DNA from: JBBQWZ01 sp038210135
GTDB taxonomy: Bacteria > Acidobacteriota > Terriglobia > Bryobacterales > Bryobacteraceae
Direction of reading: 5' to 3'
DNA: 64,000 nucleotides
NCBI GenBank assembly: GCA_038210135.1
Contig: JBBQWZ010000030.1
Location: 1 to 64,000 of the forward strand
Shown: one piece after another, positions 54,101-62,447 of the stretch
How positions within the stretch are numbered: position 1 is the first letter of the stretch
How the letters are laid out: each line of letters starts with the position of its first letter
Position numbers and translations under genes: made by a program
Notes under the pieces: generated by a model
What the model saw: the letters and a program-made list of their open reading frames with translations, nothing else
Told to the model about the DNA's origin: nothing
Database searches by the model: none

Positions 54101-54475
54101 ATGGAAAAGGTGCGGATCGCGGACAAGCTGGCTTTGTTTTCCGATCACTTCAAGCCTAAGATCGTCGGCGAGTTGAACGGGCAGCACGTGAAGCTGGTGA
54201 AGTTCGCGGAGCCCTTCATCTGGCACCATCACGAAGTCGAGGACGAGCTCTTCCTGGTGCTGAAGGGCCGCTTCCGCATGGACTATCGCGAAGACGGCGT
54301 CGAGCGCGAGATGTGGATCGAAGAAGGCGAATTCCTGGTGATGCCGCACGGCGTGGAGCATCGTCCGTTCGCGGATCAGGAAGTGTCGATCCTGTTGTTC
54401 GAGCCTGCAAGCACTCTCAATACGGGCGATCAGCAGGGGAGCGAACTGACGGCCACGGTGCTCGATTGGATCTGA
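54101..54475 (+). CDS. Small single-domain cupin protein
   Basis: 124 residues. One cupin barrel with the two motifs: WHHHEVEDELFLVLKG (His-x-His and Glu) and GEFLVMPHGVEHRPF (His). Such small cupins are often metal-binding proteins of unknown role. The stop overlaps the next ATG (TGATG), so it is co-translated with the flavin reductase-like protein. Confidence 0.85.
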   Translation: MEKVRIADKLALFSDHFKPKIVGELNGQHVKLVKFAEPFIWHHHEVEDELFLVLKGRFRMDYREDGVEREMWIEEGEFLVMPHGVEHRPFADQEVSILLFEPASTLNTGDQQGSELTATVLDWI

Positions 54476-54945
54476 TGGCGCTGACCCTCAAAGATTTCCG
54501 GCGAGTGTGCGCGGAGTGGGCGACAGGCGTTGCGGTGGTGACGTGCTGCGCTCCGGATGGCGAGCCGCATGGGCTTACGGTGAATTCGTTCACGTCGGTG
54601 TCGGCGACTCCGCCGCTGGTGCTGGTGTGCATCGATCATGAATCGAGCGTCCTGCCGGTGTTCCGCACGGCGAGGCAATTCGCGGTGAACATTCTGCGAG
54701 TCGATCAGCAGGAGTTGTCGACGCGGTTCGCGCAGTTGCCGGAGGGCCGGTTCGAGGGCGTGGCGTGGATGCCGGGGAAGAATGGCGCTCCGCTGATCGA
54801 CGATGCGCTGGCGACGCTTGAATGCGAGACCCGCACGGTGATCGATCAAGGGGATCACGCGATTTTCGTCGGCGAAGCGGAGCGGGGAACGATCGCGGAA
54901 GGGCATCCGCTGCTGTTTTTCCGGAGTCACTACGGCGTGATTTAG
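54475..54945 (+). CDS. Flavin reductase-like domain protein
   Basis: 156 residues, the usual size. FRRVCAEWATGVAVVTC, GLTVNSFTSVSATPPLVLVC and FAVNILRVDQQELSTRFA are family motifs; the C-terminal HAIFVGEAE and PLLFFRSHYG complete the fold. These proteins bind FMN or FAD and use NAD(P)H to supply reduced flavin to a two-component monooxygenase. No monooxygenase is seen here. The frame is open upstream but the ATG at 54475 follows the cupin stop directly. Confidence 0.9.
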   Translation: MALTLKDFRRVCAEWATGVAVVTCCAPDGEPHGLTVNSFTSVSATPPLVLVCIDHESSVLPVFRTARQFAVNILRVDQQELSTRFAQLPEGRFEGVAWMPGKNGAPLIDDALATLECETRTVIDQGDHAIFVGEAERGTIAEGHPLLFFRSHYGVI

Positions 54946-54961
54946 CAGTGACGCATCCAGA

Positions 54962-55072
54962 GTCCCCTTGCTGACGCTTGGGGTTCAAGCCGGAGAGGAT
55001 AGACTAGCGAGTTCGATCATGCCTCGACGGCTTGAGAGGTCCCCTCGCTGACGCTTGGGGTTCATGCCGGAG
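54962..55072. repeat. Two copies of intergenic repeat R2
   Basis: Copies at 54962-54995 and 55039-55072. Each has GTCCCCT.GCTGACGCTT, then GGGGTTCA.GCCGGAG; the CCCC and GGGG form a stem. They lie tail to tail between the flavin reductase gene and the convergent DUF1080 gene, and could also act as transcription barriers. A variant lies at 49331-49359. Confidence 0.75.
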
Positions 55073-55080
55073 GGCCGGCG

Positions 55081-56151
55081 TCAGTCGGTGAGCGGACGGA
55101 TTTTGATGTTGCGGAAGGCGACGGCGCTGCGGTGATATTGCAGCAGCAGTGGACTCGCGAACGGGGCGTCGATGGGGGCTTCGACGACCTTCACTCCATT
55201 GAGCCAGTGCTCGAGGCGATCCTTCGTCAGAACGAGGCGGAGCTGGTTCCATTCGCCGATCGGTTTTGCGGCTTGCTCGCTCGGGGCGAGCATGCTGTAC
55301 AGGGCTCCGCTGCGCTGTTTCGGATCGAACTTCGCGCCGGGATCTCCGTCGTTGTCGGCGATTTGATATTCGAAGGCAGTGGCTCCGGCGGCTCCGGTGG
55401 TCGAGAAGAGGCGGTACTTGATACCGGAGTTCGCGTCCTTCGCGACGCGGAATTCCGCGCGGAGCTCGTAGGTCGTGAAGCTCTCTTTCGTGCGGATGTC
55501 GGCTCCGTTCGCGTCCACCACGGTGTGAAGCGTTCCGTCGTCGATATGCCAGACGGCGGTCACCGGCTTGCCGTTCAAGGTGATCCAACCGGCAGTGGTT
55601 TTGCCGTCGAAGAGCGCGCGCCAGCCCTGGGCTCTTTCTTCAGCGGTGACGACGCCGTCGGAGCTGATAGCCTCAGGCGGTCCGACGTCGAAGAAGTCGG
55701 GCGAGGGGGTCAACGCCTCCTGGCGGGTCTCGATCTTCCAGGTCCCTTGTTTACGCACGACCGCCAGCATTAGCGTGCCGGCGTCGAACGGACTCTTCGC
55801 GGCGGGATCGCGCCAACAACTGAAAACCAGCGCGATGTCGGGCGTCAGAAATTGTATCGAGCGGATGAGCGTGGCGCGTCCGCGGGGCAGGGCAGGAGCC
55901 GATTGTGCGAGCCGATCGAGCGTTGGCTTGGTCCGGCGCATGGTGTGATCCGCACCGACGAAGCGGACGTTTTCGCTGAGCAGTACGCGGATTTGTACGT
56001 TGTCACCCTTGCGGACGGCGTCGAGGAAGGCTTCGACGGTCTGGCGGACTTCGGTTTCGGCCGTATGCTGTGCTTCCTTGGTCGCGAATTGCGGAAGCGC
56101 CGGCAACGAGCACAAGAGGCAGATGGAAACAGCTAGTAAGAAACGGCGCAT
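55081..56151 (-). CDS. Secreted DUF4440 (SnoaL-like) - DUF1080 (LamG-like) two-domain protein
   Basis: 356 residues with a signal peptide (LLAVSICLLCSLPALPQ). Residues 30-150 resemble a DUF4440/SnoaL-like fold (VRQTVEAFLDAVRKGDN, WKIETRQEAL). Residues 170-355 are a DUF1080 domain: GWRALFDGKTTAGWITLNG, YELRAEFRVAKDANSGIKYR, FEYQIADN and WNQLRLVLTKDRLEHWLNG. DUF1080 proteins have been linked to hydrolysis of 3-keto-glycosides. The joining of the two domains is less common. It is a single gene, with repeats behind it. Confidence 0.83.
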   Translation of the reverse strand: MRRFLLAVSICLLCSLPALPQFATKEAQHTAETEVRQTVEAFLDAVRKGDNVQIRVLLSENVRFVGADHTMRRTKPTLDRLAQSAPALPRGRATLIRSIQFLTPDIALVFSCWRDPAAKSPFDAGTLMLAVVRKQGTWKIETRQEALTPSPDFFDVGPPEAISSDGVVTAEERAQGWRALFDGKTTAGWITLNGKPVTAVWHIDDGTLHTVVDANGADIRTKESFTTYELRAEFRVAKDANSGIKYRLFSTTGAAGATAFEYQIADNDGDPGAKFDPKQRSGALYSMLAPSEQAAKPIGEWNQLRLVLTKDRLEHWLNGVKVVEAPIDAPFASPLLLQYHRSAVAFRNIKIRPLTD

Positions 56152-56228
56152 GGATTGGTCAATATTCTACGAGCGGGCGGCGTGACTTTCGTCACCGTTT
56201 GGCGAGCTTCCTGCACGTGTCAAGTAAC

Positions 56229-56261
56229 AAAAAAGGCCGGACGACTGGACGTTCGGCCTTT
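56229..56261 (-). terminator. Bidirectional intrinsic terminator after tpx
   Basis: AAAGGCCG (56232-56239) pairs with CGGCCTTT (56254-56261) around a 14-nt loop. On the minus strand the stem is followed by a run of T (CGGCCTTTTTTG), and it begins 21 bases after the tpx stop. Confidence 0.85.
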
Positions 56262-56281
56262 GCTTTGGAATGTGCGGACGA

Positions 56282-56791
56282 TTATTTGGCGAGGGACTTG
56301 GCTGCGTTCAATGCGGCGTCGTAATCCGGGTGCTCGCCGACTTCCTTCACGTATTCGGCGTGCCGGATGGTGTTGTCTTTATCGACCACGAAAATGGCGC
56401 GACTGTGGATGCGCAATTCCTTGATCAGGGTTCCGTAATGTTCGCCGAAGCTGGCGTCGCGATGATCAGACACCATCTTGATATTATCCACGCCGAACGC
56501 CGTTTCCCAGCGCTTCTGCGCGAAGGGCAGATCCATCGAAAAGGTGTAGAACGAAATAGCCGGCGACTTCGCCGCTTCTTCGTTGAAGCGCTTGGTCTGG
56601 ATGTCGCAGACCGGTGTGTCGAGGCTCGGGACGACGCTGAACACGCGCACGCCGGAAGTGGAATCGAGCGTGACGGGCTGCAAAGTGTCGGTGATGGCCG
56701 TGAAGTTGGGGGCCTTGTCTCCGGCTTTGAGTTCGGGTCCGACGAGCGTCATCGGATTGCCGCGAAGAGTTGTTGCTCCAGGTCTTTCCAT
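56282..56791 (-). CDS. tpx: Thiol peroxidase (Tpx family), lacking the resolving cysteine
   Basis: 169 residues, the usual Tpx size. The peroxidatic Cys is C62 in PSLDTPVCDIQT, with T59 as part of the active site. In classical Tpx the resolving Cys lies in DLPFAQxRFC; here the same place reads DLPFAQKRWET, with Glu at 96. C62 is the only Cys in the protein. It therefore probably works as a one-Cys enzyme that needs an external thiol. It lies 6 bp downstream of the YyaL-type gene, on the same strand, and that protein has a CxxC motif. Confidence 0.92.
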   Translation of the reverse strand: MERPGATTLRGNPMTLVGPELKAGDKAPNFTAITDTLQPVTLDSTSGVRVFSVVPSLDTPVCDIQTKRFNEEAAKSPAISFYTFSMDLPFAQKRWETAFGVDNIKMVSDHRDASFGEHYGTLIKELRIHSRAIFVVDKDNTIRHAEYVKEVGEHPDYDAALNAAKSLAK

Positions 56792-56797
56792 ATCCGG

Positions 56798-58867
56798 CTA
56801 TTCTAGCAGCCGCTCCAGATCGGCAACATCACAAACAGGTAACTGGCAGGCGTAGTTTTCGCAGACGTAGGCGGTGGGCTTTCCGCCGGCGGAGGTCATT
56901 TCGGCGAGTTGCGGCTGATAGCGCGCCAGATCCTCGCGAGCATCGCTCGAATCGAGGACCAGCGTCACGGCCGTCGGCATGAACTTCCGCCGTACCGCCT
57001 GGAGCATGGGCGCGAGTTCCTCGCGCGATCCGGCGAGCACGATCTGCCGATGCGGCGTCAGGGTCGTGAGGTAGGCCGACATCAACTGCGGGACGCTGGC
57101 AGGTCCGCGAAGCAGGCGCGGTGCCAACGCTTCGATCGCCTTGCCGGCGGAAACGAGGAACGCCTCGCGTGCAGTGATCGCATGAAGACGCAACAACAAC
57201 GCGATGGCGATGCTGTTTCCAGAGGGTTCTGCGCCGTCGTAGTCTTCTTTCAAGCGCAGCACGACGTCGGCGCCGCCTTCGGTGGTCGCGAAGAAGCCGC
57301 CTTTTTCGGTGTCCTCGAACAACTCGCACAGGCGCGTCGCGAGCTGGACGGCGAGGTCCAGATAGTAGGTCTCGAAGGTGGTTTCGTACAGGTCGGCGAG
57401 CGCGGTGGCGAAGCAGGCGTAGTCGTCGAGGAAACCGGGGATGGCCGCATCGCCGTCGCGGAAGCGGCGCTTCAGCGTGACGGTTTCGGGATCATACATA
57501 TGACGGAGCAGGAAAGTGGTCGAGCGCTTGGCCGCTTCGGCGTAGCGCGGTTCGTTGAGGATCTGCGCGCCTTTGGCGAACGCGGAAATCATCATGCCAT
57601 TCCAACTGGTCAGAATCTTGTCGTCCAGGCCAGGGCGGATGTGCGCTTTGCGAGCCTCAAACAGGATCGACTTCGCAACCGGCAGAAGCATTCGCTCTTC
57701 GTCTGAAAGGGGCTTCGCTTCGTAGAGGATGTTCTTGCCGTGAAACTCCTGGTGCGGATCGTTATCGACGTTGCCGCCGGAGGCGACTCCGTAATGCCTT
57801 TTGACGAACGACAGGTCGGGTCCGAGGACGGCGTCGATTTCGCTTTCGCTCCAGACGTAGAACGCGCCTTCGCCCTTGTGATGCGGATCGCTCGCGTCGA
57901 TGACGCTGTCGGCGTCCTCGGCGGAGAAGAAGCCGCCCTCGGGATTCGTCATGTCGCGCAAGACGTATTCGAAGATGTCGCGCGCGGTTTGGGCGAGTTC
58001 CGGCTGCTCGGTGATTTGATACGCCTCAAGATACGATGCCGCGAGTTGCGCCTGGTCGTAGAGCATTTTTTCGAAATGGGGAACGAACCAGCGCTCATCG
58101 ACGGAATAGCGATGGAACCCACCGCCGAGCTGATCGTTCATGCCGCCGCGCGCCATTTCCTTGAGCGTGTGGACGGCCATTTCGAGCGCTTCCTGATTCT
58201 TCGACCAATGGTAATAACGGAACAGAAAGTGAAAGACGGCGGGGCGCGGAAATTTCGGCGCGTTGCCGAAGCCGCCCCACTTTGAGTCGTAAATGCGCTT
58301 GAATCCGAAGAAGCAAGAATCGACGGCGGAACGATCAAGAGGCGAAGTGGCGGTTCCGGGATCGGCGTAGTTGCGAAGCTGCTCGACGGTGTCAGACGCC
58401 GACGAGAGTACGCGCGTGCGGTCGTCTTTCCAGGCTTTGGCGAGGTGCTCGATCAGCGTCAGGAATCCGGGACGCCCGTAGCGGTTGTCGGGCGGAAAAT
58501 ACGTGCCGCCGTAAAAGGGATGCAGGTCCGGAGTCAGCCAGACGGACATCGGCCAGCCGCCGGATCCGGTGGTGGCCTGCACGAACATCATATAGATGCG
58601 ATCGATGTCGGGGCGCTCTTCGCGGTCGATCTTGATGCAGACGAAATCGCGATTCAGAGCGGCCGCGACGGTTTCGTTCTCGAACGACTCGCGTTCCATT
58701 ACGTGGCACCAGTGGCAGGTCGAATAGCCGATCGAGAGGAAAATCGGCTTGTCTTCGGTACGTGCTTTGGAGAAAGCCTCCTCGCCCCAGGCGTACCAGT
58801 CCACCGGGTTATGCGCGTGTTGCAGTAGGTAGGGGCTCTTTTCCTGGGCGAGGCGGTTGGTGTGCAT
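56798..58867 (-). CDS. Thioredoxin-domain protein of the YyaL/DUF255 (SSP411) family
   Basis: 689 residues, full length for the family. The N-terminal thioredoxin-like domain has SPYLLQHAHNPVDWYAWGEE and SIGYSTCHWCHVMERESFEN with C51-x-x-C54. The rest is an alpha/alpha-barrel of the six-hairpin type (GGWPMSVWLTPD, GGFHRYSVDERWFVPHFEKM, LTSWNGMMISAFAKGA). The function is not settled. The gene precedes tpx by 6 bp, so a redox link between them is likely. Confidence 0.93.
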   Translation of the reverse strand: MHTNRLAQEKSPYLLQHAHNPVDWYAWGEEAFSKARTEDKPIFLSIGYSTCHWCHVMERESFENETVAAALNRDFVCIKIDREERPDIDRIYMMFVQATTGSGGWPMSVWLTPDLHPFYGGTYFPPDNRYGRPGFLTLIEHLAKAWKDDRTRVLSSASDTVEQLRNYADPGTATSPLDRSAVDSCFFGFKRIYDSKWGGFGNAPKFPRPAVFHFLFRYYHWSKNQEALEMAVHTLKEMARGGMNDQLGGGFHRYSVDERWFVPHFEKMLYDQAQLAASYLEAYQITEQPELAQTARDIFEYVLRDMTNPEGGFFSAEDADSVIDASDPHHKGEGAFYVWSESEIDAVLGPDLSFVKRHYGVASGGNVDNDPHQEFHGKNILYEAKPLSDEERMLLPVAKSILFEARKAHIRPGLDDKILTSWNGMMISAFAKGAQILNEPRYAEAAKRSTTFLLRHMYDPETVTLKRRFRDGDAAIPGFLDDYACFATALADLYETTFETYYLDLAVQLATRLCELFEDTEKGGFFATTEGGADVVLRLKEDYDGAEPSGNSIAIALLLRLHAITAREAFLVSAGKAIEALAPRLLRGPASVPQLMSAYLTTLTPHRQIVLAGSREELAPMLQAVRRKFMPTAVTLVLDSSDAREDLARYQPQLAEMTSAGGKPTAYVCENYACQLPVCDVADLERLLE

Positions 58868-58886
58868 GCGACAGTTTTATCTTATC

Positions 58887-58928
58887 GGCTGGTTCTGCCC
58901 GGCTGGTTCTGCCCGGCTGGTTCTGCGC
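58887..58928. repeat. Three-unit tandem repeat, 14 bp
   Basis: GGCTGGTTCTGCCC occurs at 58887-58900 and 58901-58914; the third unit (58915-58928) ends GCGC. It runs directly into the R1 copy at 58928. Confidence 0.9.
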
Positions 58929-58950
58929 ACAGGCCGGAGGCCTATGCCAC
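58928..58950. repeat. Dispersed hairpin repeat R1, copy B
   Basis: Complete copy with stem AGGCC-GGA-GGCCT, followed by ATGCCAC. It lies between the divergent YyaL-type and permease genes. Confidence 0.85.
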
Positions 58951-59020
58951 TTGTAAGCGCGCGTAAGTTTGACGCGGCGCGTGGACTCCGTGCATCCACT
59001 ACCATGAACGATTCAGGCAA

Positions 59021-60274
59021 ATGACGTCGCATTATTACCAATCTGTGCTCACCGCGCTGCGTCTGGCAGTGGATTCGCTGCGCGCCCATAAGCTGCGGAC
59101 TTTTTTAACGTTGCTCGGCGTGATCATCGGCGTTTCGAGCGTGGTGCTGGTGGGTGCCGCGATCGACGGGCTTGGACGCTACGCGGAAGAATCGACGGCG
59201 AAGGCCTTCGGCTCCGACAGCTACATGATCGGGCAGTTGATCAACGTCGGCCGCATCTCGCGCAAGGAGCGGATGGAGAAGCTGAAATACAACAAGCCCA
59301 TCCGCAAAGACGAAATCGATTACCTGAGGATCACCACCGGCGATCAGATTTTGTACAGCCCGTACCAGCAGCGCAACGAGGATGTGAAGGGCGATGGGCT
59401 GGTGCTCGAGGGCTGCAGCGTGCTGGGCGTCAGCGCTTCGCTCGCCGACATCCGCGATCTGGTGATCGTCGATGGCCGCTTTTTCACCGACCAGGAGGAG
59501 CGTACGAAACAGCAGGTGGCGGTGATCGGCGAGGACGTCCGGAATACGCTGTTTGCGGGCCTCTCGCCGATTGGACGGACGATCAAAGTGAACGGTCTCG
59601 AATTTCGCGTGATCGGGTTGCAGGAAAAATTGGGCTCGAACAATGGCGCATCCGGCGACACGCAGGTTTACATTCCGGCGTCGGTTTTCACGCGGATGTA
59701 TGGGCCGGGGCAAACGACTAGTGTGTTTGCGAGGCCGAAGCCGGGGACTGGCCTCGACCTCGATCATGGCCTCGACCTGACGCGGTCCGCACTGCGGACC
59801 AAGCTTCGTGCCAAGCCGGGCGCACCGGACAACTTCGACTTCTTGACGCCGGATTCGACGCGCGACTTCATCAATCAGATTCTGGGCCTGGTGGCCGCGG
59901 TCGTCGTTCCGGTAACCAGCATTTCGCTGCTCGTCGGCGGAATCGTGATCATGAACATTATGCTGGTCAGCGTGACGGAGCGGACGCGCGAAATCGGAAT
60001 CCGCAAGGCGCTCGGTGCGCGGCGCGCGGACATCCTGCTGCAGTTTCTGATCGAGGCCGCGATCATGGCGAGCGCCGGAGGCGCCGTCGGATTGTTGCTC
60101 GGCGCTTTAGTAGCCGCCATCTTATCGGCGTTTCTGCCGGTGACGCTGGCGATCTCCCCGGTCTACGTGTTTCTAGCGTTGTTCGTGTCGGGCACTGTCG
60201 GAATCGTGTCCGGCTGGTATCCCGCGGCGCAGGCGTCGAAGCTCGACCCGGTGGTTGCGTTGAGGGCGGAATAA
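59021..60274 (+). CDS. MacB-type ABC transporter permease (first of a pair)
   Basis: 417 residues. An N-terminal helix (LRTFLTLLGVIIGVSSVVLV) is followed by a large periplasmic MacB-like domain (about 45-270). Three C-terminal helices contain the FtsX signature: IMNIMLVSVTERTREIGIRKALGARR. The end SGWYPAAQASKLDPVVALRAE is typical. Such permeases drive efflux or lipoprotein movement with a separate ATPase, which is not in this window. The stop abuts the next ATG with no gap. Confidence 0.9.
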   Translation: MTSHYYQSVLTALRLAVDSLRAHKLRTFLTLLGVIIGVSSVVLVGAAIDGLGRYAEESTAKAFGSDSYMIGQLINVGRISRKERMEKLKYNKPIRKDEIDYLRITTGDQILYSPYQQRNEDVKGDGLVLEGCSVLGVSASLADIRDLVIVDGRFFTDQEERTKQQVAVIGEDVRNTLFAGLSPIGRTIKVNGLEFRVIGLQEKLGSNNGASGDTQVYIPASVFTRMYGPGQTTSVFARPKPGTGLDLDHGLDLTRSALRTKLRAKPGAPDNFDFLTPDSTRDFINQILGLVAAVVVPVTSISLLVGGIVIMNIMLVSVTERTREIGIRKALGARRADILLQFLIEAAIMASAGGAVGLLLGALVAAILSAFLPVTLAISPVYVFLALFVSGTVGIVSGWYPAAQASKLDPVVALRAE

Positions 60275-61528
60275 ATGTTGCGCCTCAGTATTTCACCGGT
60301 CGAAAACCTGCGGGTCGCGATGTCGTCAGTGTGGAGCAATCGTTTCCGCTCGTTCCTGACGATCATCGGAATCGTCATCGGCATCACGACGGTGGTGACG
60401 GTTTCGTCCCTGTTGACGGGCCTGCGGAAAGGCATCGTCGATTTCTTTCAGGACTTCGGTCCAAACAACATGTTCATTAACCGGGTCAGCGGCGATCCGA
60501 GCGGACGCTTTGCGCGGCCAAAGGAACTGAAGCGGAAACCGATTCTGCCGGAGTACGCGCAGTTGATCAAGCGCTTCGCGCCATCGGTGCAGGAGACCAG
60601 CCTCCAGATGTTCGTTCCGTCGGGACGCGCGATCACGGCCAAGGTTCCGGGATTCGAGTCGGACAACTTGTCGATCGCCGGCTATTCGGCGTCCGCCTTC
60701 GTGACGCAGCCGCGCGAATTCAGCTCGGGACGGCCCTTCACGCCGGAAGAAGACATCAGAGCTGCGCGCGTTGCGGTGCTGGGATCGAGTATCGCCGAAG
60801 CGTTGTTTCCGTCCGGAGGAGCCGTCGGACAAAACTTTATCGCGGACGGCGCCGAGTATACCGTGGTCGGCGTCCTGGTCCCCGCGAAAGGCAGTTTCTT
60901 TGGGGAAAACGGACTGGACCGGCAGGTGTTTCTGCCATTTAACACCGCCCATCTGCGGTATCCACAGTCGCAATTGATTCTGGTTCTGGCAAAGGCCTAT
61001 GAGGGCAAGCGCGAGCAGGCGATTGATGAAGTCCGGTCGATTTTGCGGAAGATCCGGCGCACACCGGCCGGCGAGGACGACGACTTCTCGCTTTCGACGG
61101 CGGACCAGATCATCCAAAATCTGGACCGGATCACGGGCTTGATCGTCATCGTATCCGTTGCGCTTTCCGGACTCGGCTTACTGGTCGGCGGAATCGGCGT
61201 GATGAATATCATGCTGGTGTCGGTTACCGAGCGAACGCGCGAAATCGGAGTCCGCAAGGCGATGGGCGCGCGGCGATCCGACATCGTGTGGCAGTTTCTC
61301 GCCGAGGCCATCGCGCTCACCGGAGTCGGAGGTTTGCTGGGAATCGTGGTCTCGGTGGCGATCACGCTGCTGATCAGCCTGTTGATTCCTTGGCTGCCGA
61401 AGGAGGTTCCGATCTGGGCGGTGATCGCCGGATTCTCGACCTCGGTGATGGTCGGTTTGTTTTTCGGCGTGTGGCCCGCGATGAAGGCTTCGAAGCTGGA
61501 TCCGGTCGAAGCGCTGCGCTACGAGTAG
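60275..61528 (+). CDS. MacB-type ABC transporter permease (second of a pair)
   Basis: 417 residues, the same length as its neighbour. RSFLTIIGIVIGITTVVTV forms the first helix, the periplasmic domain follows, and NIMLVSVTERTREIGVRKAM and VWPAMKASKLDPVEALRYE close the protein. The two copies are clearly paralogous but differ in the periplasmic part, which suggests a heterodimer. The start follows the first gene's TAA directly. Confidence 0.9.
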   Translation: MLRLSISPVENLRVAMSSVWSNRFRSFLTIIGIVIGITTVVTVSSLLTGLRKGIVDFFQDFGPNNMFINRVSGDPSGRFARPKELKRKPILPEYAQLIKRFAPSVQETSLQMFVPSGRAITAKVPGFESDNLSIAGYSASAFVTQPREFSSGRPFTPEEDIRAARVAVLGSSIAEALFPSGGAVGQNFIADGAEYTVVGVLVPAKGSFFGENGLDRQVFLPFNTAHLRYPQSQLILVLAKAYEGKREQAIDEVRSILRKIRRTPAGEDDDFSLSTADQIIQNLDRITGLIVIVSVALSGLGLLVGGIGVMNIMLVSVTERTREIGVRKAMGARRSDIVWQFLAEAIALTGVGGLLGIVVSVAITLLISLLIPWLPKEVPIWAVIAGFSTSVMVGLFFGVWPAMKASKLDPVEALRYE

Positions 61529-61538
61529 TGTTCTCACG

Positions 61539-61561
61539 CACAGGCCGGAGGCCTATGCCAC
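61539..61561. repeat. Dispersed hairpin repeat R1, copy C
   Basis: Identical to copy B over the 23 bp; it begins 11 bases after the second permease stop and 32 bases before the rhomboid start. Confidence 0.85.
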
Positions 61562-61592
61562 CTCGCGCTATCCTGATTGCAGGCGCCGCCTA

Positions 61593-62357
61593 ATGGCTAT
61601 TTCTTCTCGCTCGTACGTTCGCAGCTACTCAAATTCCAGCTCGATTCCGCCGGGCGTCAAGTGGCTGCTGATCTCGAACATCGCCGTTTTCCTGGTGTAT
61701 TTCCTGGCGGAACGCACTGCGTTCGGCGAGTTTATGACCGCGGCTTTTGCGCTCACTCCGTCGCGCGTTGTGGGCGATTTCTTCGTCTGGCAGTTAGTCA
61801 CCTACATGTTTCTGCATGGCGGGATCGGGCACATTCTGTTCAACATGCTGGCGCTGTGGATGTTCGGCTCCGATATCGAGCGCACCTGGGGCACGGAACG
61901 CTTCCTCCAGTTCTATTTCTTCTGCGGCATCGGTGCGGGCTTGTGCGTGGTGATCGGCAATTATGCGTTGGGCAATCCCGCGATTCCCACCATCGGTTGT
62001 TCGGGCGCGATCTACGGAATCCTGATGGCGTGCGCGGTGCTGTTTCCCGACCGCTTGGTGCTGATCGCGTTTCTGTTCCCGATCAAGATGAAATATTTCG
62101 TCGCGATCTTCGGCGCGATTGCATTCATCCAGACGTTCAAATCGTCGAACTCCGGCGTCAGCGACGTCGCGCATTTGGGTGGCTTGCTGTTCGGGTACAT
62201 CTTCTTGAAGCTGCCGGTCGTGCGCGGCTTCCGGCTGATGGATTCGTTCCACGACCGGTACCGGCGGTGGAAGATTCAGCGAGCGAAAAAGAAGTTCCAG
62301 GTGTATTTGCGAAAGCAGGGCGCTCCGCCTCGCGATGACGATAAGTGGGTTAACTAG
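61593..62357 (+). CDS. Rhomboid family intramembrane serine protease
   Basis: 254 residues with six or seven membrane helices. The catalytic dyad is visible: S137 in GCSGAIYG and H194 in VAHLGGLLFG. The helix-2 motif FLHGGIGHILFNMLALW is intact. A basic C-terminal tail (DRYRRWKIQRAKKKFQVYL) lies in the cytosol. It cuts membrane proteins within the bilayer; the target is unknown. R1 copies lie on both sides. Confidence 0.93.
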   Translation: MAISSRSYVRSYSNSSSIPPGVKWLLISNIAVFLVYFLAERTAFGEFMTAAFALTPSRVVGDFFVWQLVTYMFLHGGIGHILFNMLALWMFGSDIERTWGTERFLQFYFFCGIGAGLCVVIGNYALGNPAIPTIGCSGAIYGILMACAVLFPDRLVLIAFLFPIKMKYFVAIFGAIAFIQTFKSSNSGVSDVAHLGGLLFGYIFLKLPVVRGFRLMDSFHDRYRRWKIQRAKKKFQVYLRKQGAPPRDDDKWVN

Positions 62358-62373
62358 GGACATGAGTCGGATG

Positions 62374-62427
62374 CACAGGCCGGAGGCCTATGGCACTTCG
62401 GATGCACAGGCCGGAGGCCTATGCCAC
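62374..62427. repeat. Dispersed hairpin repeat R1, copies D and E in tandem
   Basis: Copies at 62374-62396 and 62405-62427, 31 bp apart, between the rhomboid and DinB-like genes. Copy D reads ATGGCAC where the others have ATGCCAC. The ATG inside copy E is in frame with the next gene but is not its likely start. Confidence 0.85.
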
Positions 62428-62447
62428 TTCGTAATAAGATAGACGGC

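Noticed and set aside
58887..58928. Short CRISPR array
   Set aside because: The units are contiguous, 14 bp, with no spacers; no cas genes are present in the window.
62421..62447. Earlier start for the DinB-like gene
   Set aside because: The ATG lies inside repeat R1; the one at 62448 begins the domain.
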